From assembly GCA_025765615.1 (NCBI GenBank), contig JAIVFJ010000172.1, positions 62,001 through 126,000 of the forward strand: DNA of 64,000 nucleotides, read 5' to 3'. This DNA is from Zopfochytrium polystomum (taxonomy: Eukaryota > Chytridiomycota > Chytridiomycetes > Chytridiales > Chytridiaceae). The stretch's first letter is position 1, and every line of letters starts with the position of its first letter. Position numbers and translations under genes: made by a program. The notes under the pieces were generated by a model. The model saw only the letters and a list, made by a program, of their open reading frames with translations, was not told the DNA's origin and made no database searches. Shown piece by piece: positions 12,940 through 24,564 of the stretch.

Positions 12940-14260
12940 TGAGCGTCCGTCCCATCCAGCCCCCCATCATCTCCTCAATGTCCGATTAGAATTTTGGTGT
13001 GGGGTTGCTTCCCTTCCTCGACAACCTCCACTCAACCTCTCGTGGTGAGCCCTCAACGCACCGCAACACGCCGCAACGGACCGCACACCCCAGGGCAGCG
13101 GGCGTGTGCTGGCTTGTCGATTGATTGCACCCCACCCCTTGCCGCCCGAAAAGACTCCCTTTCTCGAGCGGACGGATTGTGCGAGACCAAAACGCGAGCA
13201 TCTGCAGAGCGTTTTCGACACGCTCAGATCCATTCCGCGTTCAGTCTGGGCTGAGAAGAGAGATTGCTTCTGATGTTAAGACGGACTTGAGCTTTCGCTC
13301 GGCTGGTTACATCGAAGAGTTTTAGGTCATTCATGCTCACTTGCCCCAAGATCCCTCCACTTTGTTGCACCCCTTGCGCCACTTGCTGCAGCGATCTCCC
13401 TGCAAAAGGTCCCGCATACCCGTGGTCCTCTGTAACTTCTTATAGCCTTACTATTGTAACTCCCCGAGACACCCCTTCTGCCTTATCCCTTCTTTTTGAG
13501 GCCAAAGAGTCCCCAAGAAGGTCTTCTGACAAGGATGGAGTCCTTTCAACAGAAGAGTTAGAGAGAGAGAGAGAGAGAGGTCGTCCATCATGATCTTTCG
13601 CCTTTTGCTTTGCGAGCACTTGAAGGCTTCTTCGCTCTAGAGGGGCACCAGAATCCGACACTTCCGGTGGGACAATTTCCATGGACCACGGGAAGCGTCG
13701 GGTTGGATGGTTCAAACTTGGCGAGGGCCAATTATATAAATCAAGAGCATCCTGTCAGCTGAAGAGAGAAGAGCAGCGGTCCGTGCACCTTCAAACATTC
13801 TTTTCCGATGTAATCTTCGCTTTACGAGCGCTTACCATGCTCTGGGAAGTGGGGTTAGGGAAAGGGTTGTGACAAGGCAGAATCTCAAGGCTTCCATGTT
13901 GGAACTTGAAAGTTTAACTCCTTCGGACAACCTTTCCACACCAACCTGGGAAGCACCTTACCGCGCCTCCATCGCACGCGTGCAAGATAATATGAGCGCG
14001 AGAGTGGCTCGGGAAGCAGAACTCTGCAGATCGGTGAAGGAGAAGATACAGTTTCGAAGGTGGAAGCATTCAGAAGCCGCAAGGGATGGGCATGAAGGGA
14101 TAATCTACAGCCTAAACTAGAATGCACACTTTGTTTCCGTCCGTCGACACAGAGACTCGACTGTTGGTTGCCACAGTGATTTGCAAGTGGTGTGTGTCGA
14201 GAGATTTGAACAAAAGCAGCTTTGGGCTGGCTGGCGGTAAGGGATACAAGAGCGAAGAGT
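12940..14260. other. Intergenic, nothing recognised
   Basis: Many short overlapping ORFs on both strands but no coherent exon chain, domain or RNA gene. A short GA run sits at about 13,560-13,580. Confidence 0.4.
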
Positions 14261-14261
14261 G

Positions 14262-14543
14262 GGGGCGAAAGGTTCTGAAGTAGTGCTGTCGCTCGAAATG
14301 GGTAGTGTCAGGGAAAGATCCACGTCCAGTTGCGCCATCGCCTCCTGGAGGTGAACCTTTCTCTGATGCGGCGAAGGCAGTCGGTGAACGCCTATTCTCA
14401 AGAAAGGGCGAAACAATTCGTGGGGTATTGAAGAAGTAGCGCTGTCGCCCGGGGCGGGTGGAGTCAGGGAGAGTTCCACGTCCCGTTTGGGCCGTTTAGC
14501 CCATGGAGGTGAACTTTCTCTGATGAGGTGAAAGCAGTCGGAG
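14262..14543. repeat. Two diverged tandem copies of an about 120-140 bp unit
   Basis: Copy A (about 14,262-14,383) and copy B (about 14,405-14,543) share the same order of short blocks: GGGCGAAA, GAAGTAG(T/C)GCTGTCGC, GTCAGGGA, TCCACGTCC, GGAGGTGAAC, TTTCTCTGATG and GCAGTCGG. They are clearly duplicated and have since diverged by substitutions and small indels. No protein function is evident. Confidence 0.75.
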
Positions 14544-14934
14544 TCACCACCTTGGCTGGGTGTCGGCTGGGTGAGAAGGCAAAACGTTGTGTGTGTGAGT
14601 GAGTGCGTGTGTATGTGTTGCGTGTGTGCGTGGGTTTGTGCTGCTTTGCAGACGACGGGACGGAGAATTGCTGCGACGCTCGCAGGCCGGCCACCCGCCC
14701 GCCTGCTCGCCGCCGCCGCCTCCGTCCAGGACGTTCTCACGCCACGCCACGCACACGGAAGCACGGAAGGGGACCCGATGTCTGGACAGTGTCTGAAAGC
14801 CTTATCACGTGCGCTCACGTGGCGGGCTGGCAGGCTCCATGTGTCTTTCCTTCATTGCTGCTCTCTATCTCTGTCTCTCTGTCTCTGCCCCTTTTGCGTT
14901 GGCTGTGGCTCGCTGCCGACGCGTGGACTCCAAT

Positions 14935-15295
14935 TCGTATTGTCTCAATCAACCAAATTGGAGGAATGCTTTTACTCCCGCCGCTGCCGCCACTGCCCGC
15001 CTTGTTGGACGGCCATGTTCGGGCGCAAGGGGGGGCGGCGGTCTGTCGGAGCCGGTCGCTTTCGCGCCGTCATTTGACAGCTCGGAGTTTGAATTGGCAC
15101 AAAAGCAATAGAGCAAAGGCAAGGGTCGACGACTGGCCTTGTCCCAGCTCGTATTGTCTTCATTGTCGGACGCCTATGTTCGGGGGGAAATGGAGGGATG
15201 GGGGGGAAGGGTCTGTCGGCGCCAGCCTCTCTCGCACGGTCCCGCCCAGTTTTCCTTCAGTGCAAACAGCACGAAGGCAAGGGTCGCCCCGCTTC
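14935..15295. repeat. Second diverged tandem duplication upstream of the 15,387 gene
   Basis: Two segments (about 14,935-15,130 and about 15,146-15,295) share TCGTATTGTCT, GGACG(G/C)C-ATGTTCGGG, GTCTGTCGG and AAGGCAAGGGTCG in the same order. The second copy ends just before a TATA box. The pair may be duplicated promoter sequence. A 90-residue ORF overlapping copy 1 starts with a signal-peptide-like segment but is not preserved in copy 2. Confidence 0.6.
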
Positions 15296-15299
15296 TCCA

Positions 15300-15305
15300 T
15301 ATAAA
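15300..15305 (+). promoter_or_regulatory. TATA box
   Basis: TATAAA is located 82 bp upstream of the ATG at 15387, in a GC-rich setting and directly after the duplicated segment. Confidence 0.5.
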
Positions 15306-15386
15306 CCGCCCCTCCTCTTTGCTCTTCTTCACATCAAAAGTTTTTCCTAATCGAATTTCGAGGAAGAGAAACCACGATACTCCCAA

Positions 15387-18300
15387 ATGTCAACCTCTTT
15401 TAAGGCAAGTGCCCCTCTCCCCTCCCCTCGAGTGCGCCTCTGCCCTCCTCGCTCCCACCGCTGGCGACCATCCCCCGATATCCCGCTACCCTCCTCTCAT
15501 GAGCCGTCGTTAGGGCACTTCTCCCTTTCTTCTCGGCTCGCCCTTGCACGCGTCCACTCACTTCCCTTGCGCTCTTACGGAAGCACCCAAGTTCCCTGAC
15601 AGCTTCCAGCCGGCCCCTTCTTCACCTTGTTTCCCTCCACGCTCATCACTCTTGTGCGGTGCGACGTGCTCCCCCTTTCCACATTGCCCCTTCCTATCCC
15701 CCTGCCAAGGGTGGTTCCTTTCGTCTCAGTTGGAAAGCCAGCTGGTCGTGTCTCGCTCGCGAATAAACTCCAGCTTTGACACCGCTGAGAGCCTCGGGTC
15801 GCGCTGCACTTGTTCATGGCTTCTGTGCACCAAAGAGTATCTTCCTTCCTTCTAACATTCTGCTACTCCATCCACCTTGCCCGTCCACCTGGCCCGTCAT
15901 CCTGTGCAGGTTTTCATTAAAGCCCTCTCGTTGTCCGCCGGACGCCAAGGCCTCAAGAAACCGTCGTCCAGGACGGTCGAGGTATGTCCCTTCAAGTTTC
16001 ATTAGACATCTCCTGACGCTTTGCTTCTTCAACTTCGTTCCCGACTCAATCCGTTAAAGGCCTTCGTGTTCCGAAAGGTCGGTCATTGGCCCCTCTTGAC
16101 CGATGGCGGAGACAACAAGATTTTCATTGACGATGCTGAGGATGTGTACGTGCAACTGCTCGGAAAGCGACCGGACGGACGTCCGCATTTCCGCTTTGTC
16201 GACCGGAAGAAGAAGCACCGGCGCAAGGTCAGATTGGGTGGTTTTTCAAAGCTGCTCCTCCGTTCTCTCTTGTCCTGCCCCGTCTCTTTCAAACTCACCT
16301 CCATCTCTTCCTATTGCATAAACTCACCGCCAACTCACCCATAGGCTCCACCCCCGCCAAGCGCCAGTCTGTGCTGGTGCCCCTTGGTACACGCACCGGT
16401 CTATGCGGACGTACCATCCTCCGGACGGATGTTCGGTTTTCGAAGGCCCAGAGATCGCGCTGGGTCGTGCGCGGAGCCTCTTTGGTGCGGTTCGCCCCTG
16501 CGCGCCGAGCGCAACGCCTCCTCCGACCATTTGGTGGTCGGACTCCTCACGGCCGCCGTTCTGGCGGCTGTGTTGGTGCTGCTGTGGCGCTGGCTGGCCG
16601 TAACGCTCCGCCGCCGCCGCCACCGCCCTCGACGCCCACCTGCGCCACCGCCGCCGCCTCCACCGCCTCCGCCTCCACCGCCTCCGCCCAAGCCGTCCGT
16701 GCCGTCCATGCTGGCCCCGCACTTGCCATCGTCGTCGTCGTCGTCACCGCTCACCGCCGCCGCAGTCCGAATGGTCGTTGTCGCTGTCCGAGGCGTATTC
16801 GGTCGTGGCGATGGTGGTGAGTGGGGCCATCTCTCTCTTTTTTTCCCAAACCCAACACCCAAACCCCAAACCCCAAACCAAAACACGTGACACACGTTCC
16901 CTGTCTCCCACACCCTTCCTTTCTCTCTCCCGTTTTCCCCACTCGAACGCACTATACACACTGTATACCCCATCACATGGACGCGCGCTCCACATCGTAA
17001 CACCTCATCTGCTGCATCTGCTGCTCCTCTCTCTCTCCCCGCTCGCCAGGCCCACCGCCCATCATCGCGGCCACCAACGAGACCACGACGAAGACCACGA
17101 CCACGACCACGTCCAACACATCGACTGGGACGGCGCCCACCACCCCCGCGGCTGCAGTGTCCACCCCCACGACCGCGACCCCCGGACCCGCCCCCGCTCC
17201 TGCGATTGCAATTGCGCCCAACCCCGTCGCGATTGCTCCCACTCCCGTCGCGATCGCGCCCACCCCCGCAATCAAGCAGGCCCCCGCGGCTACGTCCACC
17301 GCTGCGATCGCAACCACAGTCTCCACCACCACCGAGGTTACGGTTGCAACCGAAAGCCGCACCCCCTTGCTCGGCAAGCCGTTCCGGATTGTCCCGTCGC
17401 ACAATTCCGACTACGGCTCGCTCAAGCCGACCACCCCCACCGGAACTCACTCGGCTGCATCTGCGACGACCAAGACCAACTCACGTCGCGACAGTGGCCT
17501 TGTGCCGGCCAAAACCGGTCCCACTACTCTTGATGATGCCTATCACTTCAATTCAAAACTTGTGGAATCTTCGTTTGCAGCACCGGGCAAGACCCTAAAG
17601 CCCGGTGTTGACCATGCAGCAGCCCTCTTTAACCGCGCGAGTCGTGTCAGCCATCCAATTCGCGTGCGTTTAAGATTCACGAAGGAGACAGTGACGCGGG
17701 CAGGGTTGAGAGCGGTTGGACCCAAACCCAAGCTCATGACCACCCAACTTGGTGAGTGAACTCACTTGTAGACGCGTTCTCTTTCTTTCCTGGTTTCCCT
17801 TTTTTTCTTTCTTTGTTCGCACGATGGCTAACCCTTTTTTCCCTTCGTCGAAATGCAAAAAAAAACAGAGTTCTCGAACCGCTCCGACACCGCCGCCGGA
17901 GCTCCTTCATTGCTTTGCAAGACGCCGGCAGAACTGCTCACCCCGCTCTGTCGTACTCTTGTGACGAAGCCAGCTGCACCAGCCACTGCTGCTGCTCCAA
18001 CAGTCGGTGGACGTGAATTCTCGATCTCGAATGTCGGCGCGGCCGCAAGCTCCCGCCAGCTCACTCGCGGTCGCTTGCACCGCCTTCCTCGCGCAGCAGC
18101 CGCCGCCGAACCGTTCGAGACTACAACGACTGCGTCAGCCCTGTCCAACCAAATGGCTGGCTCGATCGTTCAAGCCACCGACGCTTCCAACCGGTCCCTT
18201 TCAATGGTTCGCGATTGCGCTTCCGACAACGCCTCTTCCCGTGCTTCCACCGACCGCTATCGTCGGGTTCCATTGCACTGCAATGAGACGCAGGAGGATC

Positions 18301-20770
18301 GCGAACGGCGTGTCTGGCGTTTGAGAATCGAAAGGGATTTCAGGATAAAGATGGACGAACGATCAAGGGCGGAGAGAGTACTCTCGGCAGAGGACAAGAA
18401 AGGCCAGACCCTGCACCTGCCAAGTTTTCTTGCCGATATGGAGGAGCCCACCAAGCCCACCACCTCGATCGCAAGTCCACAAGTCGAGCTGGAACCGCCC
18501 TCCACCAGCTCGTACATTCCAGTCGAAGTCGCAGTTCACCAGGCGGCTTCAAAACCGTTTTCGAACCTGCCGGAAACCTTGGCAGACCATGGCCAGCGAA
18601 ACACGTTCACCAGCCCAACTGCGGTGGCCAGTGTTTCGACGCAGGCGGTCGAACTAAGGAGGTCGAACCCGTTAACATCGGTTCTCAACTGGTTCGGTCC
18701 GACCAACACCCCCAGGACGTCGAGCAAGCGGTCGTTCAGTGTATTCGCTTGCCGTCTTGGACACGAAACCGGAGCAGAGGCTCAACGGTGCAAGCGCCTC
18801 CTCCACTCCCCTGATTTCCTCGAGCTGCTGATGACCAAGTCGCAGCAACGGCCTCCCACGACGAAACTGCAGAGGGAGAGGATCAAGAGGGTGCTTGAAC
18901 GGGCCAGAGTGATTGTACACGCACTCTCGTCGGATTCAGCGAACGCAACAGCAGCAGCAACTGCCCACGTCGATGTTGCTGCGGCTGCTGCTGCTACTGT
19001 TGAACAACCCCCGGCAGCTGACCACGTCGAAGGTGGACCCCAAGCCGTCGACCCAACCGCTGCCGAGTCTAGTTCAAGTTTGGTGAGCCCGCCCGCGCCT
19101 GTTGGATCCTCGTCTTCGTCTTCGATCGCCCCATCTGTCGCGATGACACCTGCGCCAGCGACAACTGTCATCCCACCGCCTCCTGCCGGCAGCTCAGCGT
19201 CGACTGAGGAGTCGCAGCACAAGCGAAAGATTCGCGAGAACGACGAGGATGGAACGGATGTAACCAGCGGTTCAACAAAGCGACATCGGGCGGTCCTCAC
19301 CGGACCCCTTTGGCAAACTGCGCCAACGCCGGGACAAAAGTCCCCGGCGGCGGCGGCAGTCACGGAAGACAGCTCGCCGTTGCAAGCAGGCCAACCACGC
19401 GTGGCGGCTGAGGTACGTTTTCTTACTTTCTTTGTTCAGTTTTCATCTTGCATTTGCAAAGTTGTACAAATGGCCTATTGACTCAATTCGTTGTTTTTCA
19501 GAAAGTGGAAGCGATCACCTCTTCTTCGCTGCCGTCCCCTCCAGCTCGCAGCCCCATCGCGTCACCGGCAACCGCGACTGTTGCACCGCCGACCGCAATG
19601 AGTTGTGCCGAGAGCCAGCAAAACGAGAGAGCACCCGAGTCATCGGCTGTCTCTGCTTTCAGCGCGGAAGCGGGCAAGGCTCGCCACAAGAGTCAACGGC
19701 AGGCAGGTCTTTTAGCTCAACGTCGACGGCGGGCAGATCTTTTAGTTCACCGTCCTGAATTCGCCGCGACTCTTGCCGAACCATCCCGGCCGCTCCGGTG
19801 CAAACGCGGGCCGGACCCCGAAGACGAAGGCGGCCGCACCGACACTCCACGAGACGGCGCAAGCGACAAGCGGATGCGAGCGGAAGTGGTCGTTGTCGAT
19901 GCCCTCCCCGACTACGACGACGAGGCGGAGGAGGCCTATCGCATCGAACTCGAAGCCTCGGCCGCCACTCCCGCCGCCGCTCCCGCCGCCACTCCTGCCG
20001 CCGCCGCCGCCACCTCTGCCGCTTCACCATCTGCAGCTGTGCCGATCTCATCAGAAATCGAGCCGACAGACTCCGGAACCCACCAGTCGAGCGCTGTGGA
20101 CCTCACGGATGACGACGAATCGATCGCTGATGAGCGTCGGTCTCCCAGCCCCATCCAAGAACCGGTTTCGTCTCACGAGTTGGATGCCCTTGGACCGACT
20201 TTGGAGATTGCTCGCCCATGCTCGCCGGAATCCCTACAGGCCGCTTCCTCAGCCAGAGCGACCGCGGTTGTCGCTGCTAGTCCTTTGACCGAGGCCAAGA
20301 CCTCTTTGAGCGAGGACGGCGAACAATCCAGTTTCGCCGAAACCTTTCTCGAACGCCTCGGCCAAGTCGATAGACCAAGCGGCGACTCCAGCGGCGAAGT
20401 TGGCGGTAAGCACGGTTCAGGTATAAGCGAGTGCAACCACCAGTTCGGCATGGGCGGGAGCAGCAGCGATGTCAAGGGGAAGACGCCACTCAGAGACCTT
20501 TGGAGCGAGCCTCGAACCGGAGGCGCTTCCACTTCTGCGGCCATTACCTCCTCGTCGGACTCGGACGACGAAAGCGCCGCCGGCGAGTCTCACCCCGCCC
20601 TGCCCGTTGTCGCTGAGCCAACCGACGACTGCAGCGACGAGGAAGAGCTGGAGGAGATCCAGGCCGAGGGATTCGCTCCTCCCGCCGGCCCTTCCGGTGA
20701 CTCTATTCGCGCACTCATAAAGGCAGAGGAAGAACTCCAGTCCATGATTTCGGAATATGAGCTTGGATAA
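15387..20770 (+). CDS. Large, mostly disordered protein with one membrane segment; family not recognised
   Basis: Seven exons (15387-15404, 15910-15981, 16060-16227, 16345-16816, 17050-17751, 17869-19412, 19502-20770) join with consistent phases to 1,414 residues, which supports the model. The first intron has a GC donor (GCAAGT). Residues 1-86 look folded and include GHWPLLTDGGDNKIFIDDAE. A hydrophobic helix lies at about 148-172 (LLTAAVLAAVLVLLWRWLAV), followed by a run of Arg and polyproline, so the bulk is probably cytoplasmic or nuclear-facing. Residues 245-500 are Thr/Pro/Ala repeats. The rest is Ser/Ala/Glu-rich with charged patches (SSSDSDDES, DDCSDEEELEEIQ) and one more ordered stretch near FACRLGHETGAEAQRCKRLL. 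I do not recognise it. A similar LTDGG module recurs in the degenerate repeats downstream. Confidence 0.62.
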
Positions 20771-23700
20771 GTTACTTATCCCACCACTATTACAAAGCCG
20801 GACTTTGGGACGCGACCTATAAAGTGGACACGTCGACAGCCACTTTTTTCTATGACACTGGTTATCGGCCTCGTGGACTATTACCAAACAAGTGGGTTAC
20901 AGTGTTCCGGAGGGCTGGCCACCCATTGGAGGATTCCCACAGAGCGCCACACTTTACTATTTCGGCGCCGAATATTTTTCCTTTCTAACTTCTTGGAGGG
21001 AAAAGTGCAACAACAAAATTCACAGTTCTAATCGATTCTTTAGGTTTATGAAATCAGCTGCTGTAAAATGGAAGACGATATGAAATTTACTGAAGCAACG
21101 ACTGCGAGGAGTCCCTTCATTTGCCTACAAATAGGATAAGTACTTTATTTTATCAGCTGTCTAACCACTGATTCTCGTCCAGTGTTATGGATTGCTTCAC
21201 GTGGTACTCTAGGTATATGGCTGAACAAACCGAGCCTGGAATGGCTCGAGCGGAGCCTGATTTACGTCAAGTTTAAAGTACACCCGAAGTGGTGAAAGCG
21301 GAAGAGAGTTACGCAGAAGGATCTGCACCGATCGGTAATGCGGAATTCCTGGCGGTGACTGATGCCAATGCATTCCCCGCAGAGCCTTTCGTGCTTTTGC
21401 GGGCGGAGCAGTCCGCAAATACCAATCCCCAACCGCCACTTGGTGTTCTGACTGCTGACCATCGCGATGACTGGTTCAAAGTAAGATTCAATTGGGGATG
21501 TTAACACAGCGGCTGAAGTTTCCCGCCTAGGCTCATTCAAGCACACACCAGCAGATGCTGTTATCCGTGGCCGAATGTTCGACTTCATGGTGAAACGGTA
21601 GTTGTCACTGCAGCGAGTCTTCCTGATTTACCATTCTAACGAACGTTCCAACTTTTCACTCAGGGGAGCCTGCAAGCGACCCACTACTCTTCCACGTTTC
21701 CGAAATTTTGGACTAAACCAATGTCAAGTCCGCACAACGAAATTATCGAAACGTCGGCCCCACGCGGGGCAAATCATCTCGCTTACCGTCGATCTTGAGA
21801 CATGCTTCTTTCGCTCAAGGAAACCGTTGCCCCGTTGGTTCGCCGCCGCCGCAGAGGTTCGGGTAGTCTTGCAGGTATCGAAGAGTGCCACCACCTTGTG
21901 GCCGCATAGCTTCCTTCTTGTTTTTTTTTTTTCCCTTCCCACACGTCGCATTCTGCGAGGTGAAGCCTCGCTTGGTTCTTTGGCATCGCCGAAATCTCCT
22001 CTTTCCATGTGGTGAAGCTTGCGCCAACACCGCTGCTGTGCGTGGCATATTTCGTCAAATTCGATGACGTCGTGGAGTGGTACTATGAAGCTCTTTCTTT
22101 GAGTGGTATGGGCTCACACTGTATTGCGGACTTAAAGCTTTGCTCACCATCTTCCCAAACTGCATTTGCAGGAAAGCGAGAAGCTCTAAGCGCAGACTCA
22201 CGAAACAAAATGTTTTGTTCGCCAACAAGAACTCGTGTTTCCTTGACTCGTGGAGAGACGAGGCGTCCGGAGCGCCAGCAAAAGCATAGCCGAGACCATC
22301 ATAACTTGCCGCTGCTGCCTGGCGAAGGCGTCTTAGGCAATAGCAGTTTCAATTCGAAGGACGGAAGCTCCGGCTTGCACTTCATTCTTTCTCGGCAGAA
22401 TGACATGAAGGGATTCTACAGCTTCGAGGCCTTACAGTGCTCAGATATTCGAATCCTTGCTCCTTGATCTCCGTCATTTTGAGGGGTCTAGACGGGAGAG
22501 CTTGACAGAAGTAAGCGTTGTACTTTGAATAAATCGCTCGTCTTCACATGGAGCAGCCTTATTTTTATTTTTTTTTATTTTTATCAGTCGAAAGGCTAAC
22601 CGAAGCTCTGGTGAACGACAGCACGGGCAGCAGACGAACGGCGTCAAAGGGGAAATACCGCTCTGCTTGACCGATGGCGGAAACAACAAGATTTTATTCC
22701 AAACTCGCAAGTGGGCTGGATAATCTCGAATTTTTTTCTCGATAAAGCGGATAAGTACCTATTCTTTTTCAGTTTTCTAACCAAACGCTTTCAGTATTCG
22801 ATATAAATATATACACAACACAATTCGTATGGAGCGTGGACCATTTCAAAGGAACTCTAAGTCGGCGAGGAGTTAGTTTCAAGCTCGAAAACGTTTTCGG
22901 GGGTAAAATAGGGGCTGTTTGAGATTTTCAGAGTGCTATGTGCTCACTGTGTTGCAGTCTTCAACTCTGCTCGCTCACCTCCAAACAGTTATTCGCAGGA
23001 ATCGGAAAGCTCGAAGCGGAGACATTTGCGCTGAAGCGAAATTATTGTTCCCCAAGATTATCAACCGTGATCCGTGCTCTTTCACGCCTGGGGAAATGGC
23101 AGAACAGGACCTTCCGCCTGTTTCGAGTCCATGGGCCTTAAATAAGCGATTATATCTATTAAGCTATGAGTTAGGCCCGGGATCGGCCTCTTTCGCGGCG
23201 ATTTGGAATTCGAGTGTAGTCACGGACCCGCAAGTGTGTTGAACTCCCAAAGGGATGGCCACCTTTTGAGCACTTCGGAACCACTTTGAAATTCTCTCTT
23301 CATACTGTATATAGGATAAGTACCGTATTTTCTTCAATTTTCTAACGGTGCTTGTAGCTTCCAGCTGTCTGCATTTCGATCACTCTGCCATTGGAGCGGC
23401 TTCCCCCCAACAAAATCTATATCATCGAGAGAGTGTGTTTTCTTTGAGCCAATCGGTCTGTTTTTTAGAGGAAATCCAGAGCGTCGAGGGAGAGCCCGCA
23501 GAAGAGCATGGCCGAGGACATCATTGACGGTCAAGACAACCTGCGATCCCCAAGTCTGTTGAGTATTTGTGTCTAGGGTCAATACGCCTTCCTTGGATTT
23601 ACTGGATTGATTGTTTTCCGCTCTTGCTCGTTGCAGAACGACATTCTTGGCTTCTTTGGAATTATGACAGAGCACTCCTTTAACCGATCCTTATCGGTCA

Positions 23701-23900
23701 GGGGCTCTCATTGTAAGTTCCAAATCTTTTTATGCAACGAGAAGGGACTGACGACCAACAACTTTGGCGGACTCTTCACTAAAAGCATCTTGAACATTTG
23801 GGGAAAACAAGAGACAAATTTTGTGCAAAAAAAGAAACCAATTGTTTTACCGTTTTCATAATGATTCTAAAGAATGACAGGTTCCAGTTCAGTGTTGATG
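20771..23900 (+). repeat. Array of degenerate gene-fragment copies
   Basis: Three copies of a GGATAAGTAC block followed by a pyrimidine tract and CTAAC lie at about 21,134, 22,749 and 23,313. Each looks like an exon end plus a short intron (branch-like CTAAC, then AG). A related GGATAAG also overlaps the stop codon at 20,770. Other shared pieces are a GGCTGGCCACCC-like block (20,910 and 23,258; EGWPP or KGWPP when translated), GCAGGAA-GAAGCTC (22,170 and 22,998), and CAGAA(T/C)GACAT (22,398 and 23,635). At 22,665-22,695 the plus frame reads CLTDGGNNKIL, matching a segment of the 15,387 gene. Stops interrupt every copy. One exon-like piece at 21,289-21,480 (GNAEFLAVTDANAFPAEPF) still has good coding character. 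These look like tandem pseudogene units. Confidence 0.55.
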
Positions 23901-24157
23901 GATGCTGCTATGCAGTCTGCTGTTGGAGCAAGGCTCTCTTCAGGTTCATCTTCATCTTCGCCAAGGACAACAGCAAATATGTCAGGGTTCCAACCATAGT
24001 CGTCATCATTGTCTTCCATATCTTGGGGAAGAGTTGGAGGTTGATCTGAGGTGTTTGGTGATGATGATGGCAGCTGTCCCCCCGCCCCTGGTGCAGTTGC
24101 CGGCAAGTACGAGAGGAGGGAGCACTCTCGGGAGGAAAGTTCGATAATCGACGGCAA
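23867..24157 (-). CDS. Possible C-terminal exon of an unknown protein
   Basis: A 96-codon minus-strand frame encodes a Ser/Pro-rich segment, then DNDDDYGWNPDIFAVVLG, a run of Asp/Glu, and ends INTELEPVIL. Composition is protein-like and acidic. No start or upstream exon was found, so this may be a real last exon or a remnant of a transposon ORF. Confidence 0.22.
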   Translation of the reverse strand: MPSIIELSSRECSLLSYLPATAPGAGGQLPSSSPNTSDQPPTLPQDMEDNDDDYGWNPDIFAVVLGEDEDEPEESLAPTADCIAASINTELEPVIL

Positions 24158-24564
24158 GAGTCAAGTGGTGGCTTGACAGGCTCGAAAGAAGGAGAGTACA
24201 GCATGCATTTTCCTTTTCTCTCCAAGTTGAGGAGAAGGACCACCCTCAAACACACATCTCCACTTCATTCACTCCTTCCGCTCACTCGCGCAGAGCAGAC
24301 TGTTTACAATATAGTCGCTGGTTACAGGATTCGTCAGAGGGCGCAACAGTTCAGGCACTCCTCAAAGTCTTAAGAATGTCATTTATTGATGAGTACAGGT
24401 CGCTTTGGCGGACGAGGTGCCGCAACGGTCGATACAGCAGTGTCAGAACAAGCTCGCGAGGCGAAGCAAAAAAACTTCAAAAAAAAAGAGGATGATTGGA
24501 CACATTGGGCCCGCGTTTTGCGTAAACAAAAAAAGCAATACACTTCCACCTAAGGATGGGGCTA

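Noticed and set aside
14839..15111. 90-residue ORF with a signal-peptide-like start
   Set aside because: The second copy of the surrounding tandem duplication does not preserve the frame, and composition follows the local GC-rich DNA. Not strong enough to call a secreted protein.
16401..17450. 349-codon minus-strand ORF rich in Gly/Arg
   Set aside because: It is complementary to Pro/Thr-rich exons of the orphan gene, whose exon phases fit on the plus strand.
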